Shown piece by piece: positions 1 through 8,840 of a DNA stretch of 22,335 bases; the stretch's first letter is position 1, and the number at the start of each line of letters is the position of its first letter. The stretch comes from Bacteroidales bacterium M6. Its GTDB lineage: Bacteria; Bacteroidota; Bacteroidia; Bacteroidales; Muribaculaceae. A model generated the notes under the pieces. It did no database searches and was not told where the DNA came from. It worked only from the letters and a program-made list of their open reading frames with translations. The stretch lies in NCBI GenBank assembly GCA_001689485.1, contig LUJQ01000008.1, forward strand, positions 1 to 22,335, read 5' to 3'. Made by a program: the position numbers and the translations under genes.

Positions 1-44
1 AATATGCAAATTTTACCGAACTATTGTAGAAAGTGATGTCAATA

Positions 45-67
45 AAGAAGGAGGTGTTGATAACACC
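45..67 (-). terminator. possible weak terminator after the muramidase gene
   Basis: Downstream of the minus-strand stop codon at 93-95, a 6-bp perfect stem (arms 53-58 and 62-67, loop of 3) is followed on the minus strand by a pyrimidine-rich stretch. The stem is short and the U-tract is broken by C residues, so this is only a candidate end for the pepD-muramidase transcript. Confidence 0.3.
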
Positions 68-92
68 GCTATGGCAGCCGGGGTAGAGTGCC

Positions 93-971
93 TTATTCGG
101 CCTCTTTCTCATTATTTTTGTGACGCTTGTAAGCGGCGGCAAGCTTTTTGTGGTAACCGCGCGACTTTGCTTTGGGACCGTTATAGCGCAGGGCGAACTT
201 CAACCATTTCTTGTCGCGTATGGCTTCGACCATGCCGCACTGCCGGATAAAACGCGCAAACAATTCCAGCTGGTCACGTTCCGACCGGCTCATCAACGAA
301 ACAAATTCCTCGACATCACGAGCGCCGCATTTATCCCAATTGAACCCGCCTATCTGAAACATCCCCCAGAATGTGCTTTTCAACGCCAGCTCGCGGTTGA
401 CCTCGCATGCGGCCTCCAGCCGTGCATACTGGCCACCCTGGTATGAACCGTAGCGGCGTACATCGGGTCGCGAAAAAATCACCGGGTGCGATTTGCGTGC
501 CTTTTTCAACGAGACCTTATGCTTGGGCGCAAATTTCCGGAACATCGCCAAGTCGAAATTAATCAAAGGTTTCCCGGAATCACAAAACCCTTTGTGGGCA
601 GTTCCGGCCTCCACATCGACAACGGCTTTGATAACCGCAGTCTCAACCCCCAGTTCCTTCGCCACCTCCCGGTAATCATTTTCGGTAAGCGATACACACC
701 CCGGCAAAAAAGCACCATCCCCTAACGGCAACGAAGCCATCTCCGCCAATGAATCGGGGTCGGCATCCCCACACTCGCTGTTGATTATCACATCAAGGAT
801 TGCACTATAGTCCAGTTCAGGTTCATCCGGGAACGACGGTTCGCCAGGCAGCACCAACGGCGGTTGCCCCGCCTGGAGGCTGTCGGGAAAATTACCGTTC
901 CCGGCCACACAAAGCATGGCCGGGAACAGCATTATGGATACCGCCGCAACAGCGGTTCTGAGTGAAGTCAT
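93..971 (-). CDS. secreted N-acetylmuramidase domain protein (DUF3380)
   Basis: A predicted exported peptidoglycan hydrolase of about 292 residues. Residues 1-24 form a signal peptide (hydrophobic core AVSIMLFPAMLCVAG). Residues 25-95 are a proline- and acid-rich linker. From about 100 to the end the protein follows the DUF3380/N-acetylmuramidase pattern (PF11860): KAVVDVEAG with the likely catalytic Glu121, then GKPLINFDLAMF, then STFWGMFQIGGFNWDKCG, and near the C-terminus LRYNGP followed by a Tyr/Lys-rich helix. Family members cleave the glycan strand of peptidoglycan and are often phage endolysins; a chromosomal copy with a signal peptide suggests wall remodelling or attack on other bacteria, which is inference. 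I start at ATG 971 rather than the TTG at 974. That ATG shares its A with the TGA of the upstream pepD gene (TGATG), which suggests translational coupling. Confidence 0.85.
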   Translation of the reverse strand: MTSLRTAVAAVSIMLFPAMLCVAGNGNFPDSLQAGQPPLVLPGEPSFPDEPELDYSAILDVIINSECGDADPDSLAEMASLPLGDGAFLPGCVSLTENDYREVAKELGVETAVIKAVVDVEAGTAHKGFCDSGKPLINFDLAMFRKFAPKHKVSLKKARKSHPVIFSRPDVRRYGSYQGGQYARLEAACEVNRELALKSTFWGMFQIGGFNWDKCGARDVEEFVSLMSRSERDQLELFARFIRQCGMVEAIRDKKWLKFALRYNGPKAKSRGYHKKLAAAYKRHKNNEKEAE

Positions 972-2425
972 CAAAGTGCGGCAACCTTTTCGATTGTGCG
1001 ACGCAGCTGCTGCCAGAAGCGCTCTACAGCGGGGATATGCATACGCTCGGAAGGCGAATGGACATCGCGCAGCGTCGGGCCGAACGACACCATGTCAAGC
1101 CCCGGGTAGTTCTGCTGGAACAGCGAGCATTCCAACCCGGCGTGGATAGCCTTGATAGCCGGGCGCTTGCCATAAAGTTCCTCATAGGCATCAGAAGCTA
1201 GCTTCATGATTGTAGAATCGAGGTTGGGAGTCCATGCGGGATACCCGTCGCCATGCTCCACTTCCGCACCGGCAAGGGTGAACACAGCTTCAACCTGGTT
1301 GGCAATGTCGATTTTACGGGAATCAACCGATGAGCGCTGGGATGTGGTAACCACGATCCTGCCATCCTCCTTCATCTTCACGGAAGCAAGGTTGGTCGAG
1401 GTTTCAACCAACCCTTCGAGGTCGCGGCTCATAGAGATTACGCCGTGAGGTGCGCAGTAAAGCGCGAGGATAAGGTTGCGGGTAGTTGCCGAATCAACAG
1501 CGAATTCGGGTTTGTCGACACTTTCGAGGTTGAGTTTGAGCGTGGTTTCCAAGCCCTTGTATTCCTTCTCGATGTCGGCGGCATAGTGATTGAACGCGAT
1601 GCGCACCTCCTCCTTTTTCGAGGTATGGACACCGAACACCACATGGGCGGCACGGGGGATGGCATTACGGAGGTTTCCGCCGTCGATTTCGCAAACGGTA
1701 ATCTCATGCTTCTTCATAAGGTTGAACAGGAAACGGGCGATAAGCTTGTTGGCATTGGCACGGCCCTGGTGGATATCGCCGCCGGAATGGCCTCCCAACC
1801 CGTCGCGTACATCAAACAGGAAGTAATGGAAATCAGCCGGGGCAAACGAGCGGTTATATTTGAAGGTAGCCACGGTGTCGATACCGCCGGCGCACCCTAC
1901 AAACACTTCGGCATCATCTTCCGAGTCGAGGTTAATCAGAATCGACCCGGTCAGTTCCCCCTTTTCAAGATTGTTGGCGCCGGTCATTCCGGTTTCCTCA
2001 TCCATGGTGACAAGCACCTCGAGAGGGCCGTGAACCAGGTTCTCATCGGTCAGCGCGGCCAATGCGGCAGCAACACCGATACCGTTGTCGGCGCCAAGCG
2101 TGGTGCCGTCGGCACGCACCCACTCGCCATCGACGATAGTTGTAATCGGGGTGTTTTCGAAATCGAAATCCTTGTCGTTGCTCTCGCACACCATATCCAT
2201 ATGGCCCTGCAGAATAACCGTCGGGGCGTTCTCATGACCCGGGGTGGCAGGTTTGCGCATAATCACGTTACCAATCTTATCGGCATGAGCCTCAATGCCG
2301 TGTGCTTTGGCGAACTCAAGGATATAATTACGGATTTTTTCCTCCTTTTTCGAGGGACGGGGGATTTTCGTAATCTCATCGAAAATCTCAAACACAGCCT
2401 TTGGCTGAAGGTCTTTCACTTGCAT
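971..2425 (-). CDS. pepD: aminoacyl-histidine dipeptidase (cytosol non-specific dipeptidase, M20 family)
   Basis: A 484-residue zinc peptidase that hydrolyses Xaa-His and other dipeptides in the cytoplasm. The length matches the PepD family, which is usually about 485 residues. Visible metal and catalytic motifs are GHMDMVCESND (His75, Asp77), LGADNGIG (Asp113), MDEETGMTGA (Glu143 as general base, Glu144 as ligand), NLDSEDD (Asp167) and a late HAGLECSLF histidine. The lid/dimerisation domain lies in the middle (GLGGHSGGDIHQGRAN with its conserved His). No signal peptide is present. It is the first gene of a two-gene minus-strand unit with the muramidase gene. I see no convincing TAnnTTTG promoter in the 205 bp upstream, which it shares divergently with the small membrane protein gene. 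Confidence 0.95.
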   Translation of the reverse strand: MQVKDLQPKAVFEIFDEITKIPRPSKKEEKIRNYILEFAKAHGIEAHADKIGNVIMRKPATPGHENAPTVILQGHMDMVCESNDKDFDFENTPITTIVDGEWVRADGTTLGADNGIGVAAALAALTDENLVHGPLEVLVTMDEETGMTGANNLEKGELTGSILINLDSEDDAEVFVGCAGGIDTVATFKYNRSFAPADFHYFLFDVRDGLGGHSGGDIHQGRANANKLIARFLFNLMKKHEITVCEIDGGNLRNAIPRAAHVVFGVHTSKKEEVRIAFNHYAADIEKEYKGLETTLKLNLESVDKPEFAVDSATTRNLILALYCAPHGVISMSRDLEGLVETSTNLASVKMKEDGRIVVTTSQRSSVDSRKIDIANQVEAVFTLAGAEVEHGDGYPAWTPNLDSTIMKLASDAYEELYGKRPAIKAIHAGLECSLFQQNYPGLDMVSFGPTLRDVHSPSERMHIPAVERFWQQLRRTIEKVAAL

Positions 2426-2599
2426 GGTAATATAACGTCTTAGTTAAGTTGGTCAACTGTCGATAACGCCCGGAAGCCGCAAAACGGCCCCGGCTTTAAA
2501 ATAAGTTTGAGAATGGAAAATTCTGTTAAATTAACCCTTTCTCACCGCCTAAGTTACAAAATAAAATTTACATATGGCCAAAATGTAAGCTAACTTTCC

Positions 2600-2607
2600 T
2601 ATATTTG
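2600..2607 (+). promoter_or_regulatory. Bacteroidetes -7 box for the small membrane protein-ompH unit
   Basis: TATATTTG matches TAnnTTTG exactly, 23 bp before the ATG at 2631. The -33 region about 20 bp upstream (around 2575) is not a good TTTG match, so the promoter may be weak or activator-dependent. Confidence 0.55.
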
Positions 2608-2630
2608 CGCCGAAATTAGGTGGATAACCG

Positions 2631-2801
2631 ATGAAACTGCTGCTTATCACAATATGCCTTCTCCTTGCGGCCGTGGTGCTTATGGGGGTCAAAGTGCTGT
2701 TTGTAAAGGGTGGGAAATTCCCTTCAGGCCATGTTCACGACCTTCCAGCCCTCAAACGCAAAAAACATAAAAAAAGAAATAACAACCTTTCAACCCAATG
2801 A
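2631..2801 (+). CDS. small single-span membrane protein, 56 residues
   Basis: An intact reading frame of 57 codons, ATG to TGA. The product begins MKLLLITICLLLAAVVLMGV, one clear membrane segment at residues 2-24, followed by KVLFVKGGKFPSGHVHDLP and a highly basic tail (KRKKHKKR). The tail is presumably cytoplasmic or nucleic-acid/phospholipid facing; topology is not certain. I have a general memory of small Bacteroidales membrane proteins with a similar KVLFVKGGKFP segment, but cannot name a family. Its TGA overlaps the ATG of the next gene (ATGA at 2798-2801), so the OmpH-like gene is probably translated by coupling. The frame, the fitting promoter and the overlap make it a real gene despite its size. 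Confidence 0.7.
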   Translation: MKLLLITICLLLAAVVLMGVKVLFVKGGKFPSGHVHDLPALKRKKHKKRNNNLSTQ

Positions 2802-3433
2802 AAAAAACAGCATTCGCTGCCGCCGCGGTCGCACTTTTTGCAATGGCCACCGCATGCTCCGACAAGGCAAACAACACTGAAGCAACGGAAGCCCCTGCGA
2901 AAAAAACCGCAAAGGCAGAGGGTGACTCTTTCGCCCCCACCACCAACATCCGCTATTACAATATGGACTCGGTGATGGCCAACTACGAACTTGTCAAGAC
3001 ATTCAACGAAGCCAACCTCCGCACGATGACCGAGCTGCAAAACGCCCAACGTTCACGCGAAGGAGAGCTCAACCGCATGGCCGCAAGCATCCAGCAGAAA
3101 ATGCAGAACAACGGCTACCTTTCGGAGGCATCATACAATGCCGACATGAACGAGCTTAACAAAAAGCAGCAGGCTGCACAAAACTACCTCGGCTCGCTCC
3201 AGGCCAAGGCACAGGAAGAGGCACTGCGCCAGCAGGAGGAATTTATCGATTCTGTGAACAGCTTCCTGGCCGAATACAACAAAGCCCACCATTTCGACGC
3301 CATCCTGCTTTTCGCCCCCGGCGAACTGTTCAACCCGCAACTCGACATCACAAACGATATAATCGAAGGGCTGAACGCACGCTACAAAAAAGCCGCCCCG
3401 GCAAAGACCGACGAAAAGGAAACAAAGAAATAA
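2798..3433 (+). CDS. OmpH/Skp-like periplasmic lipoprotein
   Basis: A 211-residue exported protein of the OmpH family, relatives of the Skp chaperone that holds unfolded outer-membrane proteins in the periplasm. Residues 1-19 are a signal peptide ending MATAC, so Cys20 is the predicted lipidation site, followed by SDK and a Thr/Ala/Lys-rich linker. The OmpH domain starts at NIRYYNMDSVMANYELV (about 50) and continues as a long alanine/glutamine-rich coiled coil (about 70-150), then HHFDAILLFAPGELFNPQLDIT, the usual closing strand, and a lysine-rich tail. Skp itself is soluble; lipid anchoring is a variation often seen in Bacteroidetes. It overlaps the small membrane protein gene by 4 bp and is followed by a strong terminator. 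The chaperone role is inferred from the family. Confidence 0.85.
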   Translation: MKKTAFAAAAVALFAMATACSDKANNTEATEAPAKKTAKAEGDSFAPTTNIRYYNMDSVMANYELVKTFNEANLRTMTELQNAQRSREGELNRMAASIQQKMQNNGYLSEASYNADMNELNKKQQAAQNYLGSLQAKAQEEALRQQEEFIDSVNSFLAEYNKAHHFDAILLFAPGELFNPQLDITNDIIEGLNARYKKAAPAKTDEKETKK

Positions 3434-3506
3434 AACCCTGCGCTTATGGGCAGGCGGTTTTCCCGAAAACGCCCCCGTCATTCCAACACCATACATCAGA
3501 ACGAAC

Positions 3507-3545
3507 AGGAGTTGTGCCTTGATGGCACAACTCCTTATTTTTTTC
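3507..3545 (+). terminator. intrinsic terminator of the ompH unit
   Basis: A perfect 12-bp stem (arms 3507-3518 and 3524-3535, loop TTGAT) is followed by TATTTTTTTT. This is a textbook rho-independent terminator, 74 bp after the ompH-like stop codon. Confidence 0.9.
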
Positions 3546-3595
3546 CATGAAACAGTCGTTATGAAATTGCGGACTAGCCGCTTTTTCGTAAGGGC

Positions 3596-3660
3596 AAAAA
3601 AAATTACTCGTCGTCCCGACGAATAATCTTCTTACCTTAAATCTAATACCATGAAAAACT
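3596..3660 (-). ncRNA. candidate small RNA of about 65 nt with own promoter and terminator
   Basis: Reading the minus strand, an exact TAnnTTTG box (TACCTTTG) is followed within about 5 nt by a likely start near 3660. A short unstructured segment with the sequence CATGGTATTAGATTTAAGG comes next, then a perfect 10-bp hairpin with one G-U pair (left arm 3617-3626, loop GGA 3614-3616, right arm 3604-3613) and eight U residues (3603-3596). Promoter, 5' segment and terminator are all within 80 bp and no protein gene on this strand reads into or out of it. I have the impression that this 5' segment recurs in Bacteroidales genomes, but cannot verify it. It contains a six-codon frame MVLDLR-stop (3652-3632), which may be chance. 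Confidence 0.65.
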
Positions 3661-3664
3661 GATG

Positions 3665-3696
3665 CAAAGGTAACAACTTCTATGTTATTAAACATA
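3665..3696 (-). promoter_or_regulatory. promoter of the candidate small RNA
   Basis: The -7 box TACCTTTG (plus-strand positions 3665-3672) is preceded on the minus strand, after a 20-bp spacer, by TATG (3693-3696), three of four matches to the TTTG -33 box. The spacing is the expected one. Confidence 0.65.
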
Positions 3697-3879
3697 ATTT
3701 TCCCCCATTAAAATGATTGCATTTAACCTTAATTTACAAATACCACTTCCAGCAATGCGGATTTTTACATTTTTAAACCTATAGGCAACAGGTAACCGAT
3801 AACCACTCTGCCGACAGCCCGCCACATAGCCGCCTCAAACGGAATAAAAACGGCAATTTGCCAATTTATCTGAATTTTT

Positions 3880-3911
3880 CTTGCAAAACGCAAACACAAT
3901 CGCTACTTTTG
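3880..3911 (+). promoter_or_regulatory. promoter of the large secreted protein gene
   Basis: A -33 box CTTG (3880-3883) and an exact -7 box TACTTTTG (3904-3911) are separated by 20 bp, the Bacteroidetes sigma-ABfr arrangement. Transcription would start near 3918, leaving a leader of about 210 nt before the ATG at 4128. Confidence 0.75.
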
Positions 3912-4127
3912 CGAAAAAGCGATGGATAGACAGTCAGATGTCAGAAAGTTCATGCCCGTGTAATAGATTGCCTGAAAATTTTTCCACAGGATTTTTCAAT
4001 CTATAACATCCCGCCTGCAATTCTGAAACCTTCGATATCGAAAGCCGTCACCACCTGCCGGGTATGACTCCCAGAAACGGATAGAGCCCCTTATCAAAAA
4101 TAACAAATCATTATTAACACTACTGGA
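3912..4127 (+). other. structured 5' leader of the large secreted protein gene
   Basis: This untranslated region of about 210 nt holds a nested hairpin (outer arms ATAGATTG 3963-3970 and CAATCTAT 3997-4004, inner arms CCTG 3971-3974 and CAGG 3987-3990) and a 12-bp perfect palindrome TTCGATATCGAA (4031-4042). No coding frame is evident. Together with 3546-3879, where I see only the convergent small RNA and AT-rich spacer, it fills the gap between the ompH-like gene and the next gene. Confidence 0.45.
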
Positions 4128-7100
4128 ATGAAAAAGTTATTTTACTTAATCATGGGGGGATAATTACATTACTTAGCCCCCTGTCAGTACATGCAGCACC
4201 ATTGGCACCACAGCCACTTGGAAAGCTGTTAGGATTGAAATCAGCACCGGTTCAAAGTTTCACCCACGACGGAGCGCCCGTAAAAGCACCGGCAGAAAAA
4301 CGGCAGGCACCATATGCAACCTCTGCGGAAGGCCCTGTAATCAACGCCAGCGTGGTCTATCCGTCGAATGCCCAGGGCATGTGGAGCTACAACACCTCCG
4401 AATGGAACCCCAGGCAGCTAGCCATAGGCATCACCGCCACCGGGGGCGGGTTTGCCGCAAACGGCTATTATTACATCACACGCTACCTCGAAGCCATGGG
4501 CTTTGAGGAAATCAAGACCATAAACTATAACATTTCCGACTGGAGCGAATATGACTCCTATTCCGGCAAGATAGAATATGTGGCAACAACCATGGCCTAT
4601 CACCCACAGCGCGACGAGGTTTATGGCTGCTTCATCAACCCCGAACGCAACGGATACAATTTCGTACTTTGGAATTACAGTTATTTCCAGCCCTCACGCG
4701 TAATATGCCCACTTGAGCGTCCGTGGAGCGGTTGCGCCGTCGCATCCGACGGCACCCTTTATGCCATCGAACGCAACGGCGACCTATATTCCGTCGACAT
4801 CAAAACCGGCGAGATGACCCTGGTAGGGGCAACGGGAGTCGAATCGACCTATATGGGCGACGCCACCATCGACCCTGCAACCGACACCATGTACTGGTCG
4901 GTTACAACCGACACCGAATTCGGCCTTTACAGCGTCGACATAACCACCGCGAAAGCCACCAAACTCTACGACCTCATCAACGAAGAACAGCTTTGCGGCA
5001 TGTACATACCATCTGCCGAAGCCGCTACACAGGCCGGGGCGCCGGCCAAAATCTCGTCGGTCAACGCATCGTTCTCAGGGGCTTCCATGACAGGCAAAAT
5101 CATCTTCACATCGCCGCGCGTCACATTCGCAGGTGACGCCCTGCCCCCCGAGGATGAAATCAGCTATACCATAAAGGCCAACGGCACGGTTATCGCAAAA
5201 GGCACATGCCTCCCCAACAAACGCACGGAAGTGGCGGTGGAAATGACAGAACCCGACAGTTACTATTTCACCGTAACCACCTCGAACTCGGCCGGTGAAT
5301 CACCCGTCGCATCAGCACGCAAATTCGTAGGCCCCGACACACCCAAAGCCCCCTCTTCGTTCGCGGCCACTGTGACAGGCAACTCCGTAAAACTGCAATG
5401 GAACTCACCGTCGTCGAGCGGGGTTAACGGAGGCAACGTCGACTACAGCAACGCCGTTTACCGGATTGTGCGCTACCCCGACGAAAAGGTGATTGCCGAA
5501 GCCGAAACCGGGCGCACCATTACCGACGAGCTACCGTCGCCCGAAGTGCGCACCGACTACTACTACACCCTTACGGCCACAGTCAACGGCCTGTCGGCTC
5601 AGCCGGTGAAGTCGCCCGTCATCTCCATGGGACCCATCCTGCCCCCGTTCAACGGCACCTTCACCTCACAGGCGTCACTCGCAGGCTGGACGATACTCGA
5701 CGTCAACGACGACAACACCCGCTGGAGCTTCTACTCCTCCGACCAGACCATCCAGCTATATGCATCGCAAGGATTCGACGACTGGGCGATAACACCGGCG
5801 GTGAAACTACGCGGAGGCACCTCCTACCCCTTCTCCATAACCGTCAAGACATCCAACTATGCCGAAGAGACCTTCGAAGTGAAATGGGGCACCTCACCAA
5901 CAGCCGAGGCAATGACCAACACCGTCATAGCACCCGCTACGCTTAAAACCACCACCCTCACCACCTACGAAGGGGAAATCTCAACCGACCAGGCTGCAAC
6001 AATCTATATCGGCATCCATGGCATGACCCCGGCGAAATCCAACACCCTCAAGGTTTCAACCTTTACCATCGGCGACGGCATCACAGCCAAAGCCCCTGCC
6101 GCAGTAAGTTCGCTTAAAGCGCAATCACCCGTCGACGGCACCCGCCTTGTCACACTCACATTCACCGCACCTGCCAACGACCTTTCGGGACAACCCCTGT
6201 CGGCCGACAATGCATGCACCAAAATCGAAGTGCTGCGCGACGGCAAACCCCTGGCCACGCTGACCGAAGGTATCGGTTCGGGCAAAGATGTCGAATATAT
6301 CGACAAGTCAGACAATCTCACCAACGGCACACACCTCTACACCGTAATCCCCTATAACGTTTATGGCGAAGGCCCTGCCGCCGAAGCGGAAGTGCTTGTA
6401 GGCGCCCGCCGCCCGGTGGCACCGAAATCGGCCCTCATGATGGAGGAAGGCAACAGCGGCAAAGTCACAATTTCATGGGATGCCGTGACAACCGACGTCG
6501 ACGGGAACACGTTCAGCCCCGACGCGGTGACCTACCGCGTAATCGACCGCCAGTATAACACCGTTGCCGACAACGTGGAAGGCACGTCAGTCACACTGTC
6601 GGCAGTACCCGAAGGCGAACAAGCCTTCTGCCAGTTCGCCGTCTATGCCGTTACAGCCGGTGGTGAATCGGAATCGATGGCAGCCACAGCCTACAAACCT
6701 GTAGGAACCCCCTATCCCACCCCGTGGGCGGAATCGTTCAAGAACCGCACCGTGTCGAGCATATTCGGCTACAACTATATCAAGGGGCAGGAGCCATGGC
6801 AGTTTGTATCTGCACACGACTGGGGCATCACACCCCAGGATGATGACGGCGGATTCGCCTACCTCGAATGCTACGGCGACCTCACCGCCCTGGTAACCGG
6901 GAAAATGGATCTCGACGGGCTCAACAACCCCGCATTCATCTACCACACATATAACTACGCAGGCTCACAGTCGGATTACTCAAACGTGTTAGAGCTACAG
7001 GTTGACAACGGCGACGGCCGGGGATTCATGCCGGTGCAAAGCAACGTGGTGTCGGAAACCGGCCCTGCCAACCAATGGAACAAGGTCGTAGTGCCGCTGA

Positions 7101-8581
7101 CCGACTATGAAGGCCAGACCGTGATTTTCCGTATCGAGCCAAAAACACCCGCCCTGGCACTCTACACTCTCGACAACATCCGCGTAAGCAGCTATGTGGA
7201 GCAGAACCTGACCGCATCGAACATCGTTGCACCCGGAGTGGCCGACGTTGACAAACCGTTTGAAATCAACTGCACCGTGACCAACACCGGCGAACGCGCC
7301 GTAGCCTCCTACACGGTGGAACTCTGGCGCGGGGAGGAACCCGTCGACTTCGTCGAATGCCAGCGCATCGAACCTAACGCCAGCAAAAACGTGACATTCA
7401 CCCACACACTCGGCATTCTTGACGGCGAGGAAGCAGCCTTCAAGGCCGTAATCGTATGCGGCAACGACATGGTCGGACAAGACAATGTTTCGGAAACAGT
7501 CAACGTCGGGATTGTGGCCGCGGCCGTACCGGCTGTCGACAATCTCAAGGCAACAGCATCGCCGGAAGGCGCACAGCTTTCATGGAGCGAACCCGACATC
7601 TCGACAGCTCCTGCCGACCCCTACACCGAGACCTTCGACAATGCAGAAAGCTGGAGCAACCTCGTGGAGGGATGGAAGATTCTCGACGAAGACAAGATTC
7701 CTGTAGGCGGCATCAACACCAAGGACTTCCCCTGCACGGGGCTTCAGGCATGGTTTGTGGTCGATAACACATGGGCCGGTTTCGGTGAAAACGAAAACGA
7801 CCTGGCACGGTGGGCAGCACGCTCGGGCACCAAGTTCATGGCATCGGAATATGTGATGCGCGGCGACCAGACCTACCAAAGCGACGACTGGATGATTTCG
7901 CCGATGCTCTACGGCGGCCCGCAGGCTCTCACATTCTATGCCAAGAGCTTCGACCCGAAATATCTCGAAACCTTCGAAGTGCTTGCATCGTCGACCACGA
8001 CCAATATCGACGATTTCGAAAGCATCGGAAGCGTTCTCGATGTGCCCAACAACTGGATGCAATACAGGTTCAAATTGCCCGAAGGCACCAGATATGCAGC
8101 CATACGCAGCCGTTCGAGCAACAAGTTCTTCCTCTTCATCGACGACGTGACCTACATCCCGGCCGACGGCACACCCGCATCGCTTGAAATCAAAGGCTAC
8201 AACATCTACCGCAACGGCATCAAGCTCAACGACGCCCCCGTAGCCGGCACCGAATTCACCGATGCCACAGCCGCAGAAGGGAAAAATTACGAATATATGG
8301 TGACAACCGTTTACGACAAAGGGGAGTCACGCCCGTCAAACAAAGCCTCGTTGCTGATATCGGGCATTGACGCCACCCGGGCAGACGGCTCTATAGGAAT
8401 CCGCACCGCCGACGGCACGCTCATCGTTACCGGCCTGCAATCGGGCAAGGTTAACGTTGCGGCAACCGACGGACGCATCATACGCACTGCCGATAGCGCC
8501 CCCGTGGTGCGCATACCCCTTCCCGCCGGAATCTATATCGTAACGGCAGGGAACCGCACCGTCAAAATAGCGGTAAAATAA
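4128..8581 (+). CDS. giant secreted multidomain protein (FN3 and adhesin-like domains), frame break in signal peptide
   Basis: A body of about 1460 residues is open from 4118 to the stop at 8579-8581, but its only usable start in that frame is a TTG at 4202. An ATG at 4128 opens MKKLFYLIMGG and meets TAA directly after six G (4154-4159). Stepping back one base there gives GIITLLSPLSVHA-APL, a complete signal peptide, so the intended product is about 1484 residues. In order: a propeller-like N-terminal region with repeated LYSVDI segments (to about 5030), two FN3-like domains (5035-5640), a jelly-roll adhesin-like domain (5650-6075), two FN3 domains (6080-6700), a second jelly-roll (6710-7195), a CARDB-like domain (7200-7500), a third jelly-roll resembling gingipain cleaved-adhesin domains (7520-8160, LEIKGYNIYRNG after it), and a C-terminal domain ending LPAGIYIVTAGNRTVKIAVK, similar to T9SS type A sorting signals. 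Surface or secreted adhesin/binding role is inferred. Confidence 0.8.
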
Positions 8582-8618
8582 CCCCTGACATTCGTAATCC
8601 CGCTTAACCACCTAATCC

Positions 8619-8658
8619 AAGGCGCTGTGTCGTGACCCGGCACAGCGCCTTACTTATC
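8619..8658 (+). terminator. terminator after the large secreted protein gene
   Basis: A perfect 11-bp GC-rich stem (arms 8619-8629 and 8641-8651) lies 38 bp after the stop codon. The tract after it (TACTTAT) is only weakly U-rich, so termination may be partial. Confidence 0.6.
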
Positions 8659-8802
8659 CCGTAACGCAAGAACATGGGTAAAGGTATCCCGTCCTCACCA
8701 CACTGCCCGCACTCCCGCAAACAGAGGCGCGCCGGATGCAATCCAGGCCGCATAACAGCTTACACCACTTTTAAAATGAAAAACTTGTTAAATATGGTTT
8801 CA

Positions 8803-8820
8803 ATATGACATATGTCATAT
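8803..8820 (+). promoter_or_regulatory. 18-bp perfect palindrome, likely operator of the efflux operon
   Basis: ATATGACATATGTCATAT reads the same on both strands. It ends 20 bp before the -7 box and so covers the -33 position. That is where a dimeric repressor of the TetR or MarR type would block an efflux promoter. No regulator gene is in the window. Confidence 0.6.
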
Positions 8821-8840
8821 ATTAGTGCGTTTTTTATCCG

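Noticed and set aside
1445..2443. 332-codon open frame on the plus strand opposite pepD
   Set aside because: It is fully antisense to a well-conserved peptidase gene and resembles no family; it reflects codon bias of the real gene.
3453..3473. Hairpin GGCG(G)TTTTC/GAAAACGCC after the ompH-like gene
   Set aside because: It has a bulge and no U-tract; the much stronger terminator at 3507-3545 explains transcript ending.
4202..4204. TTG as the true start of the large secreted protein
   Set aside because: It would remove a complete signal peptide that is visible immediately upstream in the same frame and joins to an ATG after a one-base shift.
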